Source of the DNA: Streptomyces canus 299MFChir4.1
GTDB taxonomy: Bacteria > Actinomycetota > Actinomycetes > Streptomycetales > Streptomycetaceae
NCBI RefSeq assembly: GCF_000383615.1
Contig: NZ_KB911625.1
Span: 1-55,631, forward strand
Reading direction: 5' to 3'
Length of the DNA: 55,631 bases
Part shown: piece after piece, positions 45,539 to 54,314 of the stretch
How the letters are laid out: each line of letters begins with the position of its first letter
Numbering within the stretch: position 1 is the stretch's first letter
The notes under the pieces: generated by a model
Database searches by the model: none
Told to the model about the DNA's origin: nothing
The model's input: only the letters and a program-made list of their open reading frames with translations
Made by a program: the position numbers and the translations under genes

Positions 45539-46444
45539 CTAGTGAGGCGGGTCAACAGAGCTCAGACGCTTTGACAGGCCCGCGGAGAGATGGTCGATGA
45601 ACTGGGCGGCCCGGTGCGGAAGGTGTTCGTCGCCTCCGTGCAACGCGTAGATGTCAGCGGCGGGTGTCGGAATGTGCGGCAGTACCCGGACGAGGTCGCC
45701 GCGTTCGAGGTACGGCCTGACGTGCCATTCCGAACGCATGATCACCCCTCGTCCCTCAAGCGCCCAGTCCGTCACCACATAACCGTCGTTGCTCGCCAGG
45801 CTGCCGTGTACGCGCATCTGCCGGGTATCAGCTGTGTCGCCGAAGCGCCAGAGCGCGTAGTCGCTCTCCTTCTCACGCAACACGATGCAGTTGTGCCGGG
45901 CCAGATCATCGATGCTCTCGGGGACGCCGCGTTCCGCGAGGTAGGACGGTGCCGCACAGGGCACACGGCGGTTTGCGGCCAGACGCCGCATGCGCAGCGA
46001 GGAGTCGGGGGGCATGCCCACATGGACGGCCACGTCGAAGGTGCGTCGGTGGGGACGCAGCGGAAGCTCAGAGGTCTGTAGTCGTACACGCAGGTGAGGG
46101 TGGGCCGCGCCGAACTCGCTCAGCAGCGGGGCCACATGAGCTCGTCCCAGGCCCAGGGTGGCCTCGACGACCAGCAACCCGCGCAGGTCTGCGGATTGAT
46201 CGGCCAGTGAGTCCTCCAGGTCCCGGACCTGGTCAAGAATCGCCTGGCTGCGTGCTGCGTATCGCTCACCTTCTGAGGTCAGTGCGAGCCGACGGGCGCC
46301 GCGCTGGACGAGTCGGGCGTCCAGACGGCGTTCCAGCGCGCTGAGGCGTTTGCTGACAGCCGACAGGGAACATCCCAGCTCGCGCGATGCGGCGGTCAGC
46401 GTCTCGTTCGAGGCGACGACCTGGAAGAACCACAGGTCATCCAT
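45539..46444 (-). CDS. LysR-family transcriptional regulator
   Basis: The 301-residue protein has a winged helix at residues 1-60 (VASNETLTAASRELGCSLSA, VSKRLSALERRLDARL) and a substrate-binding domain (about 88-290) of the group with TFDVAVHVGMPPDSSLRMRRL and YALWRFGDTADTRQMRVHG, typical of CrgA/DsdC-like LysR proteins. ATG 46444 places the helix-turn-helix at the usual distance; ATG 46495 is an alternative and neither has a strong ribosome site. It is divergent from the hydroxyacid-dehydrogenase operon, so control of that operon is likely. Confidence 0.88.
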   Translation of the reverse strand: MDDLWFFQVVASNETLTAASRELGCSLSAVSKRLSALERRLDARLVQRGARRLALTSEGERYAARSQAILDQVRDLEDSLADQSADLRGLLVVEATLGLGRAHVAPLLSEFGAAHPHLRVRLQTSELPLRPHRRTFDVAVHVGMPPDSSLRMRRLAANRRVPCAAPSYLAERGVPESIDDLARHNCIVLREKESDYALWRFGDTADTRQMRVHGSLASNDGYVVTDWALEGRGVIMRSEWHVRPYLERGDLVRVLPHIPTPAADIYALHGGDEHLPHRAAQFIDHLSAGLSKRLSSVDPPH

Positions 46445-46626
46445 CGAGGAGTGTCGCACGTCGGCCGGCTGCCCAGCCCAGCGGAGGCTTGCCATGAGCG
46501 AAAGGCTACCTTGCCGTACGCAGTCTTGTTCCGGCTGTTGGTGCTGACCAAAGTGGGTCCACCCCGTTGCTCCGCCCACTGCTGGAGCACTGGACTTCCC
46601 GTTGGCCCGGACTGAGGAGCGGATTC

Positions 46627-47757
46627 GTGCCGCGCATTTACCGCATTGCCGCCATCCCCGGTGACGGGATCGGATCCGAGGTCGTCCCGCAGGGCCTGCG
46701 CTGCCTGCGAGCGGTCGCCGACGTGTACGGATTCGGCCTGGAGGTCGTCGAGTTCGACTTCGCAAGCGCGGATTACTGGCAGCGACACGGCGTGATGCTC
46801 CCCTCCGACTGGAAGAGCGTGCTGGGCTCGTTCGACGCGATCTACTTCGGCGCGGTCGGCTGGCCCGAAGTGGTCCCCGATCACGTGTCGCTGTGGGGAA
46901 GCCTGCTGCAGATGCGCCGCGGATTCGACCAGTACGTCAATCTGCGGCCGGTCAGGCTGCTGCGCGGGGTGCGCAGTCCACTGCGTGATCATCTGCCCGG
47001 CGACATCGACTTCCTGGTCGTCCGGGAGAACACCGAGGGCGAGTACTCCAGCATCGGCGGGCGGATCTTCGAAGGCACTGAGCGGGAAACCGTTCTGCAG
47101 GAGACCGTGATGACCCGAACCGGCGTCGACCGCGTGCTGCGCTACGCCTTCGAGCTGGCTGCCTCTCGCCCAACCCCGCACCTGACCTGGGCGACCAAGA
47201 GCAACGGCATAGCGATCTCCATGCCGTACTGGGACGAGCGGGCGGCCGAGATGGCCGCACAGTATCCGCACGTGACCGCCGACAAGGAGCACATCGACAT
47301 CCTGTCGGCCAACTTCGTCCTGCGGCCCCAGCGTTACGACGTCGTGGTGGCCAGCAACCTGTTCGGAGACATACTCTCCGACCTCGGCCCGGCGGTTACG
47401 GGCACCATCGGTATCGCCCCCAGTGCCAACATCAACCCAGAGGGCACGTTCCCCAGCCTCTTCGAACCGGTCCATGGTTCGGCACCGGACATCGCCGGGC
47501 TTGGCGTGGCCAACCCCGTCGGACAGATCTGGAGCGGCGCGATGATGCTCGACCACCTGGGCGAACACGCCGCCGCCGCACGGATGGTGACCGCGATCGA
47601 AGAGGTCCTGGACAAGCAGCCCGAGGTCCTGACCCCCGACCTGGGCGGGCCCGGCACCACGGCGGGCCTGGGGGCAGCGATCGCGGACCGCATCGCCACG
47701 CACCCGCCGGCGAACGCGAACCAAGGCCTCGGCAACGAGACGCGTACAACGGCCTGA
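46627..47757 (+). CDS. Tartrate/D-malate dehydrogenase-type beta-decarboxylating dehydrogenase
   Basis: The 376-residue protein belongs to the isocitrate/isopropylmalate dehydrogenase family: AAIPGDGIGSEVVPQGL at the start, NLRPVRLLRGVRSPL, VVRENTEGEYSSIGGR, the catalytic ATKSNG Lys region, DILSANFVLRPQRYDVVVAS, LFGDILSDLGP and HGSAPDIAG. The NTEGEYSSIGGR form and YVNLRPVRLLRGV are typical of tartrate and D-malate dehydrogenases, which use NAD+ with Mn2+. The GTG start 46627 has AGGAG 8 nt upstream. It opens an operon with an MFS transporter, a D-2-hydroxyacid dehydrogenase and an AtuA pair. The exact substrate, tartrate, D-malate or another 2-hydroxy diacid, is not fixed by sequence. Confidence 0.88.
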   Translation: MPRIYRIAAIPGDGIGSEVVPQGLRCLRAVADVYGFGLEVVEFDFASADYWQRHGVMLPSDWKSVLGSFDAIYFGAVGWPEVVPDHVSLWGSLLQMRRGFDQYVNLRPVRLLRGVRSPLRDHLPGDIDFLVVRENTEGEYSSIGGRIFEGTERETVLQETVMTRTGVDRVLRYAFELAASRPTPHLTWATKSNGIAISMPYWDERAAEMAAQYPHVTADKEHIDILSANFVLRPQRYDVVVASNLFGDILSDLGPAVTGTIGIAPSANINPEGTFPSLFEPVHGSAPDIAGLGVANPVGQIWSGAMMLDHLGEHAAAARMVTAIEEVLDKQPEVLTPDLGGPGTTAGLGAAIADRIATHPPANANQGLGNETRTTA

Positions 47758-47848
47758 GCCGCCGGACGTCCTGTAATCACGTATCGGTGCGGAACGCATC
47801 TCATCCACCAGCCTCCTCCCTGAGTGGAGGCACGAAGGGGGGAAGTTC

Positions 47849-49165
47849 ATGAGGACAGTGTCACCAGGGAAGCACCAGGGGACCTGGCGCATCACGCTCC
47901 TGGCCGCCCTCGCGGTGTTCGCGCAGGAATCGACCTGGAACTTCTACGAGTCCCAAGTCCCTCCCATGCTCAGGGAGCACATCTCCAGCGCAGCGGTGGT
48001 CGGCCTGCTGATGGGCATGGACAACCTGCTGGGCATTTTCATCCAGCCCTGGATGGGCAACAGGTCCGACCACACCAGGACCGCTTGGGGCCGGCGGATG
48101 CCCTACCTCGTGGTCGGCATGCCTGTCGCGGCAGGGCTGTTCGTCCTTCTTCCGCACGCGGCGGCCTCCCTGCCCCTCCTGATCCTGGTGATGTTCTCCT
48201 ACGCGGTGGTCGCCAACGCCTTCAAACCGATCGCCGAAGCGCTGGTGCCCGACTTCATCGCGCCTGAACGCCGGAGCCGTGCCAACGCGACGGTGAAGAT
48301 CGCGACAAGCTTCACTACCATCGCCGCAGCGGTCATCAGCCTCCTCTTGGTGGACGACCACCCCAAGATCGCCTTCGCCATCCCCGCGGTCATCATGCTG
48401 ATCTCCGTGGCCGTGCTCGCCGCCACCGTGCGCGACAGCCACTCACCCGCCTACCAGGCCGCGGTGGCGGAAAGCGAGTCCCGATCGGAAGACGCTCTCA
48501 AGCGGCGGCGGGTTCGCGACACGCTCAAGGAGATCGTGCGGGACAGCGATCGCAGCCGCCTGCTCCTCCTGGCCGCGATCCTCCTGTTCGGCAGCGCATG
48601 GTCTGCCTCCCGCTCGCTGATCACTCCCTTCGGGATGGAGACGCTCGGCCTGTCGCGCGGCGATGCCGGTGGGCTGACACTGCCCAGCGGTATCGCCTTC
48701 ATCGCAGCGGCCTATCCGGCAGCGCTTCTCGCCGAGCGCTACGGACGACTGCGCGTCATCGCGGGAGGCATGACAGTCTTCGCCGCGGCGCTGGTGCTGG
48801 GCACTTTCCTGCGGACCGCGACCGGCGTCACCGTGGCGCTGTGCATAGGCGCGGCCGGAGCGGCCTGCTTCCTCGTGAACGCGGCCGTGGTCCTGTGGAA
48901 CCTCGCCCCTTCCGCTCAGGTCTTCGGAACCTACGCGGGCATGTACAGCATCAGCTGGGCCAGCGGCGGCTTCGTGGGCCCCACACTGGTCGGCGCCATG
49001 GTCGATGGCACAGGCTGGGCTCTGATGCTCATCGACATCGCCTTGATCGCCGCTGTCGCCATCGCTCTCGTCATACGGATCGACGTAGGGCGGCGGCTCA
49101 TGGCCCGGACCCGTACTCAGGACGGCCGGACCAGCCGCGCAGACGAAGAGGCAGTGACAGAATGA
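47849..49165 (+). CDS. MFS transporter
   Basis: This 438-residue membrane protein has twelve predicted transmembrane helices. The loop after helix 2 reads WMGNRSDHTRTAWGRRMPY, close to the SDRTxxxWGRRxPY form of GPH/SLC45-like sugar or cation-coupled carriers. A cytoplasmic loop with basic residues (about 195-235) separates the two halves. ATG 47849 has GGGGGG/GGAAG upstream. It lies between two hydroxyacid-metabolism genes on one strand, so uptake of the substrate of that pathway is likely. The tail is charged and ends 7 nt before the next start. Confidence 0.88.
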   Translation: MRTVSPGKHQGTWRITLLAALAVFAQESTWNFYESQVPPMLREHISSAAVVGLLMGMDNLLGIFIQPWMGNRSDHTRTAWGRRMPYLVVGMPVAAGLFVLLPHAAASLPLLILVMFSYAVVANAFKPIAEALVPDFIAPERRSRANATVKIATSFTTIAAAVISLLLVDDHPKIAFAIPAVIMLISVAVLAATVRDSHSPAYQAAVAESESRSEDALKRRRVRDTLKEIVRDSDRSRLLLLAAILLFGSAWSASRSLITPFGMETLGLSRGDAGGLTLPSGIAFIAAAYPAALLAERYGRLRVIAGGMTVFAAALVLGTFLRTATGVTVALCIGAAGAACFLVNAAVVLWNLAPSAQVFGTYAGMYSISWASGGFVGPTLVGAMVDGTGWALMLIDIALIAAVAIALVIRIDVGRRLMARTRTQDGRTSRADEEAVTE

Positions 49166-49172
49166 GGAGCCC

Positions 49173-50156
49173 GTGCCGCACATCCTGATCACCACCGACT
49201 ACCTGCGCCCTGGCGACGAGGTCGACCGCTACCTGCGTACGCGTGGCCACACCACCGTGCACACCTCCCTCGCCGGTGTGCGGGACCATGAACGGATCGC
49301 CGAAGCCTACGCCGACGCCGACGCGGCCCTCGTCGGCCACGAACCTCTGACTGCCGATGTCCTGCGCCGGGCGCAGCAGTTGCGTGTCATCGTGCGCACC
49401 GGCGTGGGATACGACGCCATCGACGTGGCAGCCGCTGGAAAACTGGGCATCACGGTGAGCAACCTGCCCGGGATCAACGCCAACGCCGTCGCCGAATACA
49501 CCCTGGGCCTGCTGCTGGCCTCGGCACGACGACTGGTGCACAGCGCGACAGCGGTCGCCCAGGGTGCCTGGCCTCGCCGGCACGGCAGTGAACTGCGCGG
49601 AGCCACACTCGGCCTGCTCGGCTACGGCGCGACGGCGCGAGCCGTCGTACCGCTGGCCCAGGCATTCGGCATGCGCGTGCTCTGCACGACCGGTGTCCCG
49701 CACGCCGAACAGGCCGATGCCACCGTGCATTTCGTGGGGCTACCCGAACTGCTGGCCGAGGCCGACTACGTGTCGGTGCACACGGCGCTCACCGAGCGGT
49801 CCCGCGGCCTGCTAGGCCCTGCGGCATTCCGCGCGATGAAACCGACCGCCGTATTGATCAACACCGCTCGTGGAGCCATCGTCGACGAACAGGCCCTGGC
49901 CGAGGCCGTGCGCACCGGGCAGATCGCCGGTGCGGCATTGGACGTGACCGTCCAGGAACCACTCCCCTCCGACAGCCCGCTGCGCGGTGTGGACGGCATC
50001 GTCGTCTATTCGCACATGGCCGGTCAGACGGACCAGGCCCGTGCGGCAGCCGCTTCGGAAGGAGCGGACGAGCTTCTCGCGGCGCTCGCCGGGCGCCCGC
50101 GCTTCGCGGTGAACACCCCTCACCTGGCCGACCCGCCCGCCAAGCGGACCGGCTGA
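49173..50156 (+). CDS. D-2-hydroxyacid dehydrogenase (NAD-binding, phosphoglycerate-dehydrogenase-like)
   Basis: The 327-residue protein has the two-domain fold of D-2-hydroxyacid dehydrogenases. The catalytic set is visible: Arg in NTARGAIVDE, Glu in DVTVQEPLP and His in YSHMAGQT. The nucleotide loop reads LGLLGYGATARAVVPLA, where Ala takes the place of the third Gly of GxGxxG. NLPGINANAVAEYTLGLLLA is the usual helix-start motif. GTG 49173 lies 7 nt after the MFS stop, with GGAG upstream. It would interconvert a D-2-hydroxy acid and a 2-keto acid as part of the same pathway as the neighbours. Confidence 0.9.
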   Translation: MPHILITTDYLRPGDEVDRYLRTRGHTTVHTSLAGVRDHERIAEAYADADAALVGHEPLTADVLRRAQQLRVIVRTGVGYDAIDVAAAGKLGITVSNLPGINANAVAEYTLGLLLASARRLVHSATAVAQGAWPRRHGSELRGATLGLLGYGATARAVVPLAQAFGMRVLCTTGVPHAEQADATVHFVGLPELLAEADYVSVHTALTERSRGLLGPAAFRAMKPTAVLINTARGAIVDEQALAEAVRTGQIAGAALDVTVQEPLPSDSPLRGVDGIVVYSHMAGQTDQARAAAASEGADELLAALAGRPRFAVNTPHLADPPAKRTG

Positions 50157-50201
50157 ACCGACCACCCACCCTGACACGACCAGACGCCAGAGAAGGAACC
50201 G

Positions 50202-51593
50202 ATGAGCACGAAGGACAGACCGGCCGAGAAGGTGGGCATTCTGGTGCCTGCGGGCATGCTCGGCGCAGGCTTCAGCGAGGCGACCATCGAGCGGGGCCTG
50301 GCGCTCGGCGCCGACGTCATAGCCATCGACGGTGGCAGCACCGACTCCGGCCCCCACTACCTCGGCGCTTCCGTGCCCAAGACCACGACGGCCGCGGTCG
50401 CCCGTGACCTTCGCATCCTGCTCAAGGCAGCGGCGCGCGCGGACATTCCGCTGATCGTCGGCTCATGCGGCACCAGCGGAACCGACAGCGGAGTCGACTG
50501 GGTCGCCGGCATCGTGGCCGCCATCCAGTCCGAGGAGCGTCTGCGACTGAACGTCGCCCGCATCTACAGCGAGCAGGACGCCACCACCCTCAAACAGCAC
50601 CTGGAGGCCGGCCGTATCCACGCCTTGCCGCCGCTGGGCGAGCTGCAGGCCGAAACGCTGGAGAGCTGCACGCACATCGTCGGCATGATGGGCCACGAGC
50701 CCATCGTCGCCGCGCTCGAAGCAGGCGCCCACGTCGTGCTCGCCGGCCGGGCTACGGACACCGCCGTCGCCGCGGCGTATCCCCTCATGAAAGGGATGCC
50801 TCCCGGTCCGACCTGGCACGCGTCCAAAATCGTGGAATGCGGTGGCCAGTGCACCACCAACCCGCGCGCGGGCGGCGTGTTCGCCACAATCGACGCCGAC
50901 GGGTTCACCATCGAACCGCTCGATCCGACGGCGGCCTGCACACCGCACTCGGTCGCCGCCCACATGCTCTACGAGACAGCCAATCCCTTCCAGATGCGTG
51001 AGCCCGCCGGCACCCTGGACGTCCGCGACGCCACCTACACCTCCCTCGACGAACGCACCGTACGGGTCGAGGGTTCACGCTTCCACACCGCCGACCAGCA
51101 CACGGTCAAGCTCGAAGGCGCCCGGATCACCGGCTACGAAACCATGTCGTTCTCCGCGATCCGCGACCCGCACATCCTCGCCGACATCGAAGCCTGGGCA
51201 GAACTCCTGCACACCATCCTTCGGCAACGGGTGGAGCAGACCCTCGGGCTGCGAGAAGACGCCTACGCCTTCGACGTCCGCCTCTACGGCTACAACGCCG
51301 TACTGGAGGAACTCGACCCGGCCTCGGGACCACCGCGGGAGGTAGGCGTCATGCTCCTGGTCAGCGCCGCCGACCAGGGCACCGCTACCGCCATCGCCAA
51401 GATCGCCAACCCGCTGATGCTGCATCTGCCCACGGCCGACATGGATTATCTGCCCAGCCTCGCGTTCGCCACCTCACCGGCGGAGACCGAACGCGGCCCC
51501 GCCTACGAGTTCGTCCTCAACCACGTCGTCGACACCGACACCCCCACCGACATGTTCCGCCTCGTCCTCCAGGAGGCCGCGCACCATGCCTGA
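50202..51593 (+). CDS. AtuA-family protein (DUF1446, acyclic terpene utilisation-like)
   Basis: The 463-residue protein matches the AtuA/DUF1446 family in its start (KVGILVPAGMLGAGFSEATI), GADVIAIDGGSTDSGPHYLG, LIVGSCGTSGTDSGVDWVAG, HIVGMMGHEPIVAALEAGAH, VLAGRATDTAVAAAYPL and GGQCTTNPRAGG. The biochemical role of this family is not settled; some members belong to terpene-acid degradation, but many, like this one, sit with hydroxyacid genes. ATG 50202 has an AGAAGGA site. Its 3' end overlaps the start of the DUF4387 gene by 8 bp. The pair is often found together, so I read them as subunits. Confidence 0.88.
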   Translation: MSTKDRPAEKVGILVPAGMLGAGFSEATIERGLALGADVIAIDGGSTDSGPHYLGASVPKTTTAAVARDLRILLKAAARADIPLIVGSCGTSGTDSGVDWVAGIVAAIQSEERLRLNVARIYSEQDATTLKQHLEAGRIHALPPLGELQAETLESCTHIVGMMGHEPIVAALEAGAHVVLAGRATDTAVAAAYPLMKGMPPGPTWHASKIVECGGQCTTNPRAGGVFATIDADGFTIEPLDPTAACTPHSVAAHMLYETANPFQMREPAGTLDVRDATYTSLDERTVRVEGSRFHTADQHTVKLEGARITGYETMSFSAIRDPHILADIEAWAELLHTILRQRVEQTLGLREDAYAFDVRLYGYNAVLEELDPASGPPREVGVMLLVSAADQGTATAIAKIANPLMLHLPTADMDYLPSLAFATSPAETERGPAYEFVLNHVVDTDTPTDMFRLVLQEAAHHA

Positions 51594-51906
51594 GACCACA
51601 CTTGCCGACCTCGCCCACGAAATCCGGTCGAAGAACGCCGGCCCGTTCTGGGTCACCATGGAACTGTTCATGCGCGACACCGACGGCTACCGCATTGCCG
51701 CCGACCCCGGTTTCCTCAATGAGGGCACCATCGCCCGGCTGTACGACGTGGACGAAACGACAGTCTCCCTCTATCGGATCCCCTCGCTGAACGTGGTCAA
51801 AATCTCCTTCCCCCGCCCCGTCAGCCAAGGCTCCTTGCGGGACCGGGACATGCATGCCGGTCAGCACCACGTACCGCTCGCCGTGCTGCCTGTCCAAGCC
51901 GGGTAG
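51586..51906 (+). CDS. DUF4387-family protein, small partner of AtuA
   Basis: This 106-residue protein (start MPETTLADLAHEIRSKNAGP, then FWVTMELFMRD, SFPRPVSQGSLRDRDMHAGQ) is a full-length DUF4387/AtuA-like ferredoxin-fold member. It overlaps the AtuA-family gene and almost certainly works with it. The function is unknown. It is the last gene of the operon started at 46627. Confidence 0.85.
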   Translation: MPETTLADLAHEIRSKNAGPFWVTMELFMRDTDGYRIAADPGFLNEGTIARLYDVDETTVSLYRIPSLNVVKISFPRPVSQGSLRDRDMHAGQHHVPLAVLPVQAG

Positions 51907-51915
51907 TGGCACGCC

Positions 51916-51935
51916 CGTCCGAGACTGCCCGGACG
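51916..51935 (+). terminator. Hairpin after the AtuA-pair operon
   Basis: CGTCCG and CGGACG (51916-51921 and 51930-51935) form a 6-bp stem with an 8-nt loop, 9 bp after the stop codon. Confidence 0.4.
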
Positions 51936-52154
51936 CGGTGCCCGTCCCCTGCGCTCCTGCTGTCGGTGTTCGCCTGAGGGATGCGCCCGGCGTCCGCTCG
52001 ACAGCGGGCGCCGGGGCGCCGAAGTCATATACCCCGCGCGATGGTTGAGGGCGCAGTCGCACTTCCAGGTGGCCCGGTTGACGTTCCGGTCGCCGTAGTC
52101 TGCAAGATCGAACAAGACCTGGATGATCCGTATACCCTTGACGAACTTTTTATA

Positions 52155-52191
52155 TCAAACGTTTGACGTAAGTGTTTGCCGCTCCTAGCGT
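52155..52191 (+). promoter_or_regulatory. Promoter with 12-bp palindrome over the -35, before the RsbW-like gene
   Basis: TCAAACGTTTGA (52155-52166) is a perfect palindrome. Its right end overlaps TTGACG (52163-52168), which is 17 nt before TAGCGT (52186-52191). The region is AT-rich compared with its surroundings. The start at 52245 is 54 bp downstream. Between 51936 and 52154 nothing else is recognised. Confidence 0.65.
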
Positions 52192-52244
52192 CCTTTATGA
52201 CCCGGTTGCCGAGGCCGGCGAGAGACGAATGGAGGTGGCTGCCC

Positions 52245-52742
52245 ATGTCCACCCTGACAAGCACCGCCGCCGTCCCCATACCGGCGGCCGGTACGGATCG
52301 CGGAGGCGTTCCCGTCCCGCACCTGAGGCGCGGTGCACTACGCGTCACCTTCCAGGCGTCGGCGCGCCCCGAGTCCGTCGGGTACCTCAGGAAGCGTGCA
52401 TCGATGATCTTTGCCGGCTGGATGCTCAGCACGGATGAGGCACAGTCGGCCGAACTGGTCATCAGCGAGCTCCTCACCAACGCGGTGGAGCACGGGCGTG
52501 CCGACATGACTCTCGCTGTAACCCGTGCTGAATCCGGTCTCGAGATCACGGTCATCGACCACGGCCATGCCACGAAATCCGCCACGAAATCCGCCACGGT
52601 CAACGATCCCGACGAACATGGCCGCGGCCTTGCCATCGTCGCGGCCCTCACGCACAACCTGTCCATCGACAGGGCAGCCGAGGGATGGCACATCCTGGCC
52701 CGCATCGTCCTCAGGTCACCGATGCCCGCCCCCGCGGCGTGA
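52245..52742 (+). CDS. RsbW-like ATP-binding protein (HATPase, possible anti-sigma factor)
   Basis: The 165-residue protein has a single GHKL ATPase domain. The N-box is VISELLTNAVEHG (about 66-78), G1 is VIDHGHA and G2 is DEHGRGLAIV. It lacks a kinase dimerisation domain, so it fits the RsbW/anti-sigma-regulatory-kinase group, many copies of which occur in Streptomyces. A short tandem repeat (GCCACGAAATCC twice, about 52567-52590) encodes ATKSATKSAT between G1 and G2. I chose ATG 52245, with GGAGGTGG upstream; a frame from 52176 would overlap the promoter. The partner sigma or anti-anti-sigma protein is not in this window. Confidence 0.87.
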   Translation: MSTLTSTAAVPIPAAGTDRGGVPVPHLRRGALRVTFQASARPESVGYLRKRASMIFAGWMLSTDEAQSAELVISELLTNAVEHGRADMTLAVTRAESGLEITVIDHGHATKSATKSATVNDPDEHGRGLAIVAALTHNLSIDRAAEGWHILARIVLRSPMPAPAA

Positions 52743-52865
52743 GATTCCGTCGCAAGAGCCCGCGTGCACTTCGCCGCGGGTCACTTGCATGGGGACGCGG
52801 TGTCCACCCTCTCGCACACGCTCAAGGGACACCGTCCGGGCCACGCGTCGGTGCTGATCCCCACA

Positions 52866-53017
52866 CGATCGGCTGGTGCATGAACGCCCGCCGCAACGCA
52901 CGCGACTACGAACGCCTGCCCCAGCACTCCGAAGCACACCTGAACTGGGCACTCATCGCCATGATGACCCGGCGCCTGACCCGCAAGAGCCCGCGAACGA
53001 GCCAGTGGACGCGGTAG
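52866..53017 (+). pseudogene. 3' fragment of an IS5-family transposase
   Basis: The frame ending at TAG 53015-53017 (IGWCMNARRNARDYERLPQH, then SEAHLNWALIAMMTRRLTRK) is the standard C-terminus of an IS5-type transposase. The DDE core and 5' end are absent. Confidence 0.75.
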
Positions 53018-53300
53018 ACGCCGGCCGGTGGATGACGGTGGTCCTACTCTGCGCCGGCCTCCGGCACGTCGTCCGCCCCGCGTTGGCGCCGCCTGTTGAG
53101 CTGGGTGTGCGGACGGCGAACACTCGCTGATGGGCCGACCGCCCAACGACGAGGCGGACACGATCGGTTGGGGATGCGATGGTGACGCCAAGCCGGATAC
53201 AGGCATGACCCCGTTTGAACCAGCCACCCTCCTGCACCCGGGACCTCGGCGGCGGCTGCCAGCGGCCATCAGCGTCGTCACAGGGACGCTCCGCTGTAGC
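53018..53300. other. Short intergenic stretch, nothing recognised
   Basis: No frame with family similarity. It joins the IS5 fragment to the convergent end of the dehydrogenase gene. Confidence 0.35.
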
Positions 53301-54233
53301 TCAGGGGTGGAGGACGACCTTGATGGCGCCGGAGGCCCGGTCACCTGCGACGCGGAAGGCTTCTGCGGCCTCGTCGAGCGGGAAGCGATGGGTGATCACC
53401 GTCTGCGCGATCACGGGATCGCCGGCGAGCAGCGCTGCAGCCTCTTCCATGTCACGAATGCCGTGGTGCCGACCGTAAGCGGTGGAGTAAACGTAGGTGA
53501 GTTCCTTGATCAGACTGACGTCGGCCGGGATGGGAACGGAACCCTGGTAGACACCCAGCAGCACGACGCGGCCGCCGGGACGGGTCAGCTCAGCGCACCG
53601 GGCAAGACCGGCCTCACTGCCCGCGGCATCGATCACCACGTCGTAAACACCTTCCGCGGAGCCGGCTCCGAGGCGCTCCGCCGCAATCCTCTGGTGCTTG
53701 TGGCGTACCTCGACATCGACGTCGATTCCATGGCTCCTGGCCGCGGCGGCGGCAAGCAGCCCGATGCTGCCGCCGCCCACGACAGCCACCCGCTCCCCCG
53801 GCTCGATCGCCGCGCGGCGGACACTGTGCCAGGCCACTGACGCCGGCTCCACCAGGCAGGCATCACGTACATCCAGGCCCGACGGAAGCGGAACAAGCAT
53901 GTCCTCGGGGACGGTTACGGCATCGCACATTCCTCCGTCCCGAAATATTCCGAGCGTCCCATGCCCGGGAGCGTCGCACAGCTGGACGTGGCCGGCGCGG
54001 CATTGGTCACAGGCTCCGCAGTAGATCGTGGGCTCGACCACGTAGGCATGGCCCTCGGCGGTCGTGCCGGCGAATTCATGACCATAGATGTAGCCCTGCA
54101 CCCCGCCGGCCGCGAAGTTCACGTCGGTGCCGCAGATACCGGCCGAAGCGATGCTGAGGCGTACCCCGGGCCCACCCCGCTCGTCGGCTTCGGTTACGGC
54201 AATGCCCTGGTCGGTGTTGCGTACAGCGCGCAT
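53301..54233 (-). CDS. Zinc-containing alcohol dehydrogenase (MDR superfamily)
   Basis: The 310-residue protein has the catalytic-zinc block ICGTDVNF and GHEFAGT, the structural-zinc cysteines in CGACDQCRAGHVQLC, and a Rossmann motif VAVVGGGSIGLLAAAAA. This fits sorbitol/threonine-dehydrogenase-like MDR enzymes that oxidise secondary alcohols or polyols with NAD(P). It is slightly shorter than the usual 340-350 residues. It is divergent from a TetR gene with a strong palindrome between them, so the TetR protein probably represses it. The substrate is unknown. Confidence 0.9.
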   Translation of the reverse strand: MRAVRNTDQGIAVTEADERGGPGVRLSIASAGICGTDVNFAAGGVQGYIYGHEFAGTTAEGHAYVVEPTIYCGACDQCRAGHVQLCDAPGHGTLGIFRDGGMCDAVTVPEDMLVPLPSGLDVRDACLVEPASVAWHSVRRAAIEPGERVAVVGGGSIGLLAAAAARSHGIDVDVEVRHKHQRIAAERLGAGSAEGVYDVVIDAAGSEAGLARCAELTRPGGRVVLLGVYQGSVPIPADVSLIKELTYVYSTAYGRHHGIRDMEEAAALLAGDPVIAQTVITHRFPLDEAAEAFRVAGDRASGAIKVVLHP

Positions 54234-54250
54234 GATGTTCTCCTCAAATC

Positions 54251-54275
54251 CTTAAGCGAACATCGTTATCTTAAG
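54251..54275. promoter_or_regulatory. Candidate TetR operator between dehydrogenase and tetR genes
   Basis: CTTAAG (54251-54256) and CTTAAG (54270-54275) flank an inner AAC/GTT pair placed symmetrically (54259-54261 and 54265-54267). Together they form a 25-bp interrupted palindrome centred in the 81-bp divergent region, the expected TetR operator position. Confidence 0.65.
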
Positions 54276-54314
54276 CTGGGTGCCCCCCGGTCAGCCAGCA
54301 ATTAGGCTTGCCGG

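Noticed and set aside
53291..53312. tRNA-like string GTAGCTCAGGGGTGGAG
   Set aside because: It resembles a D-arm, but no anticodon or T-arm follows and it overlaps the 3' end of the alcohol dehydrogenase gene.
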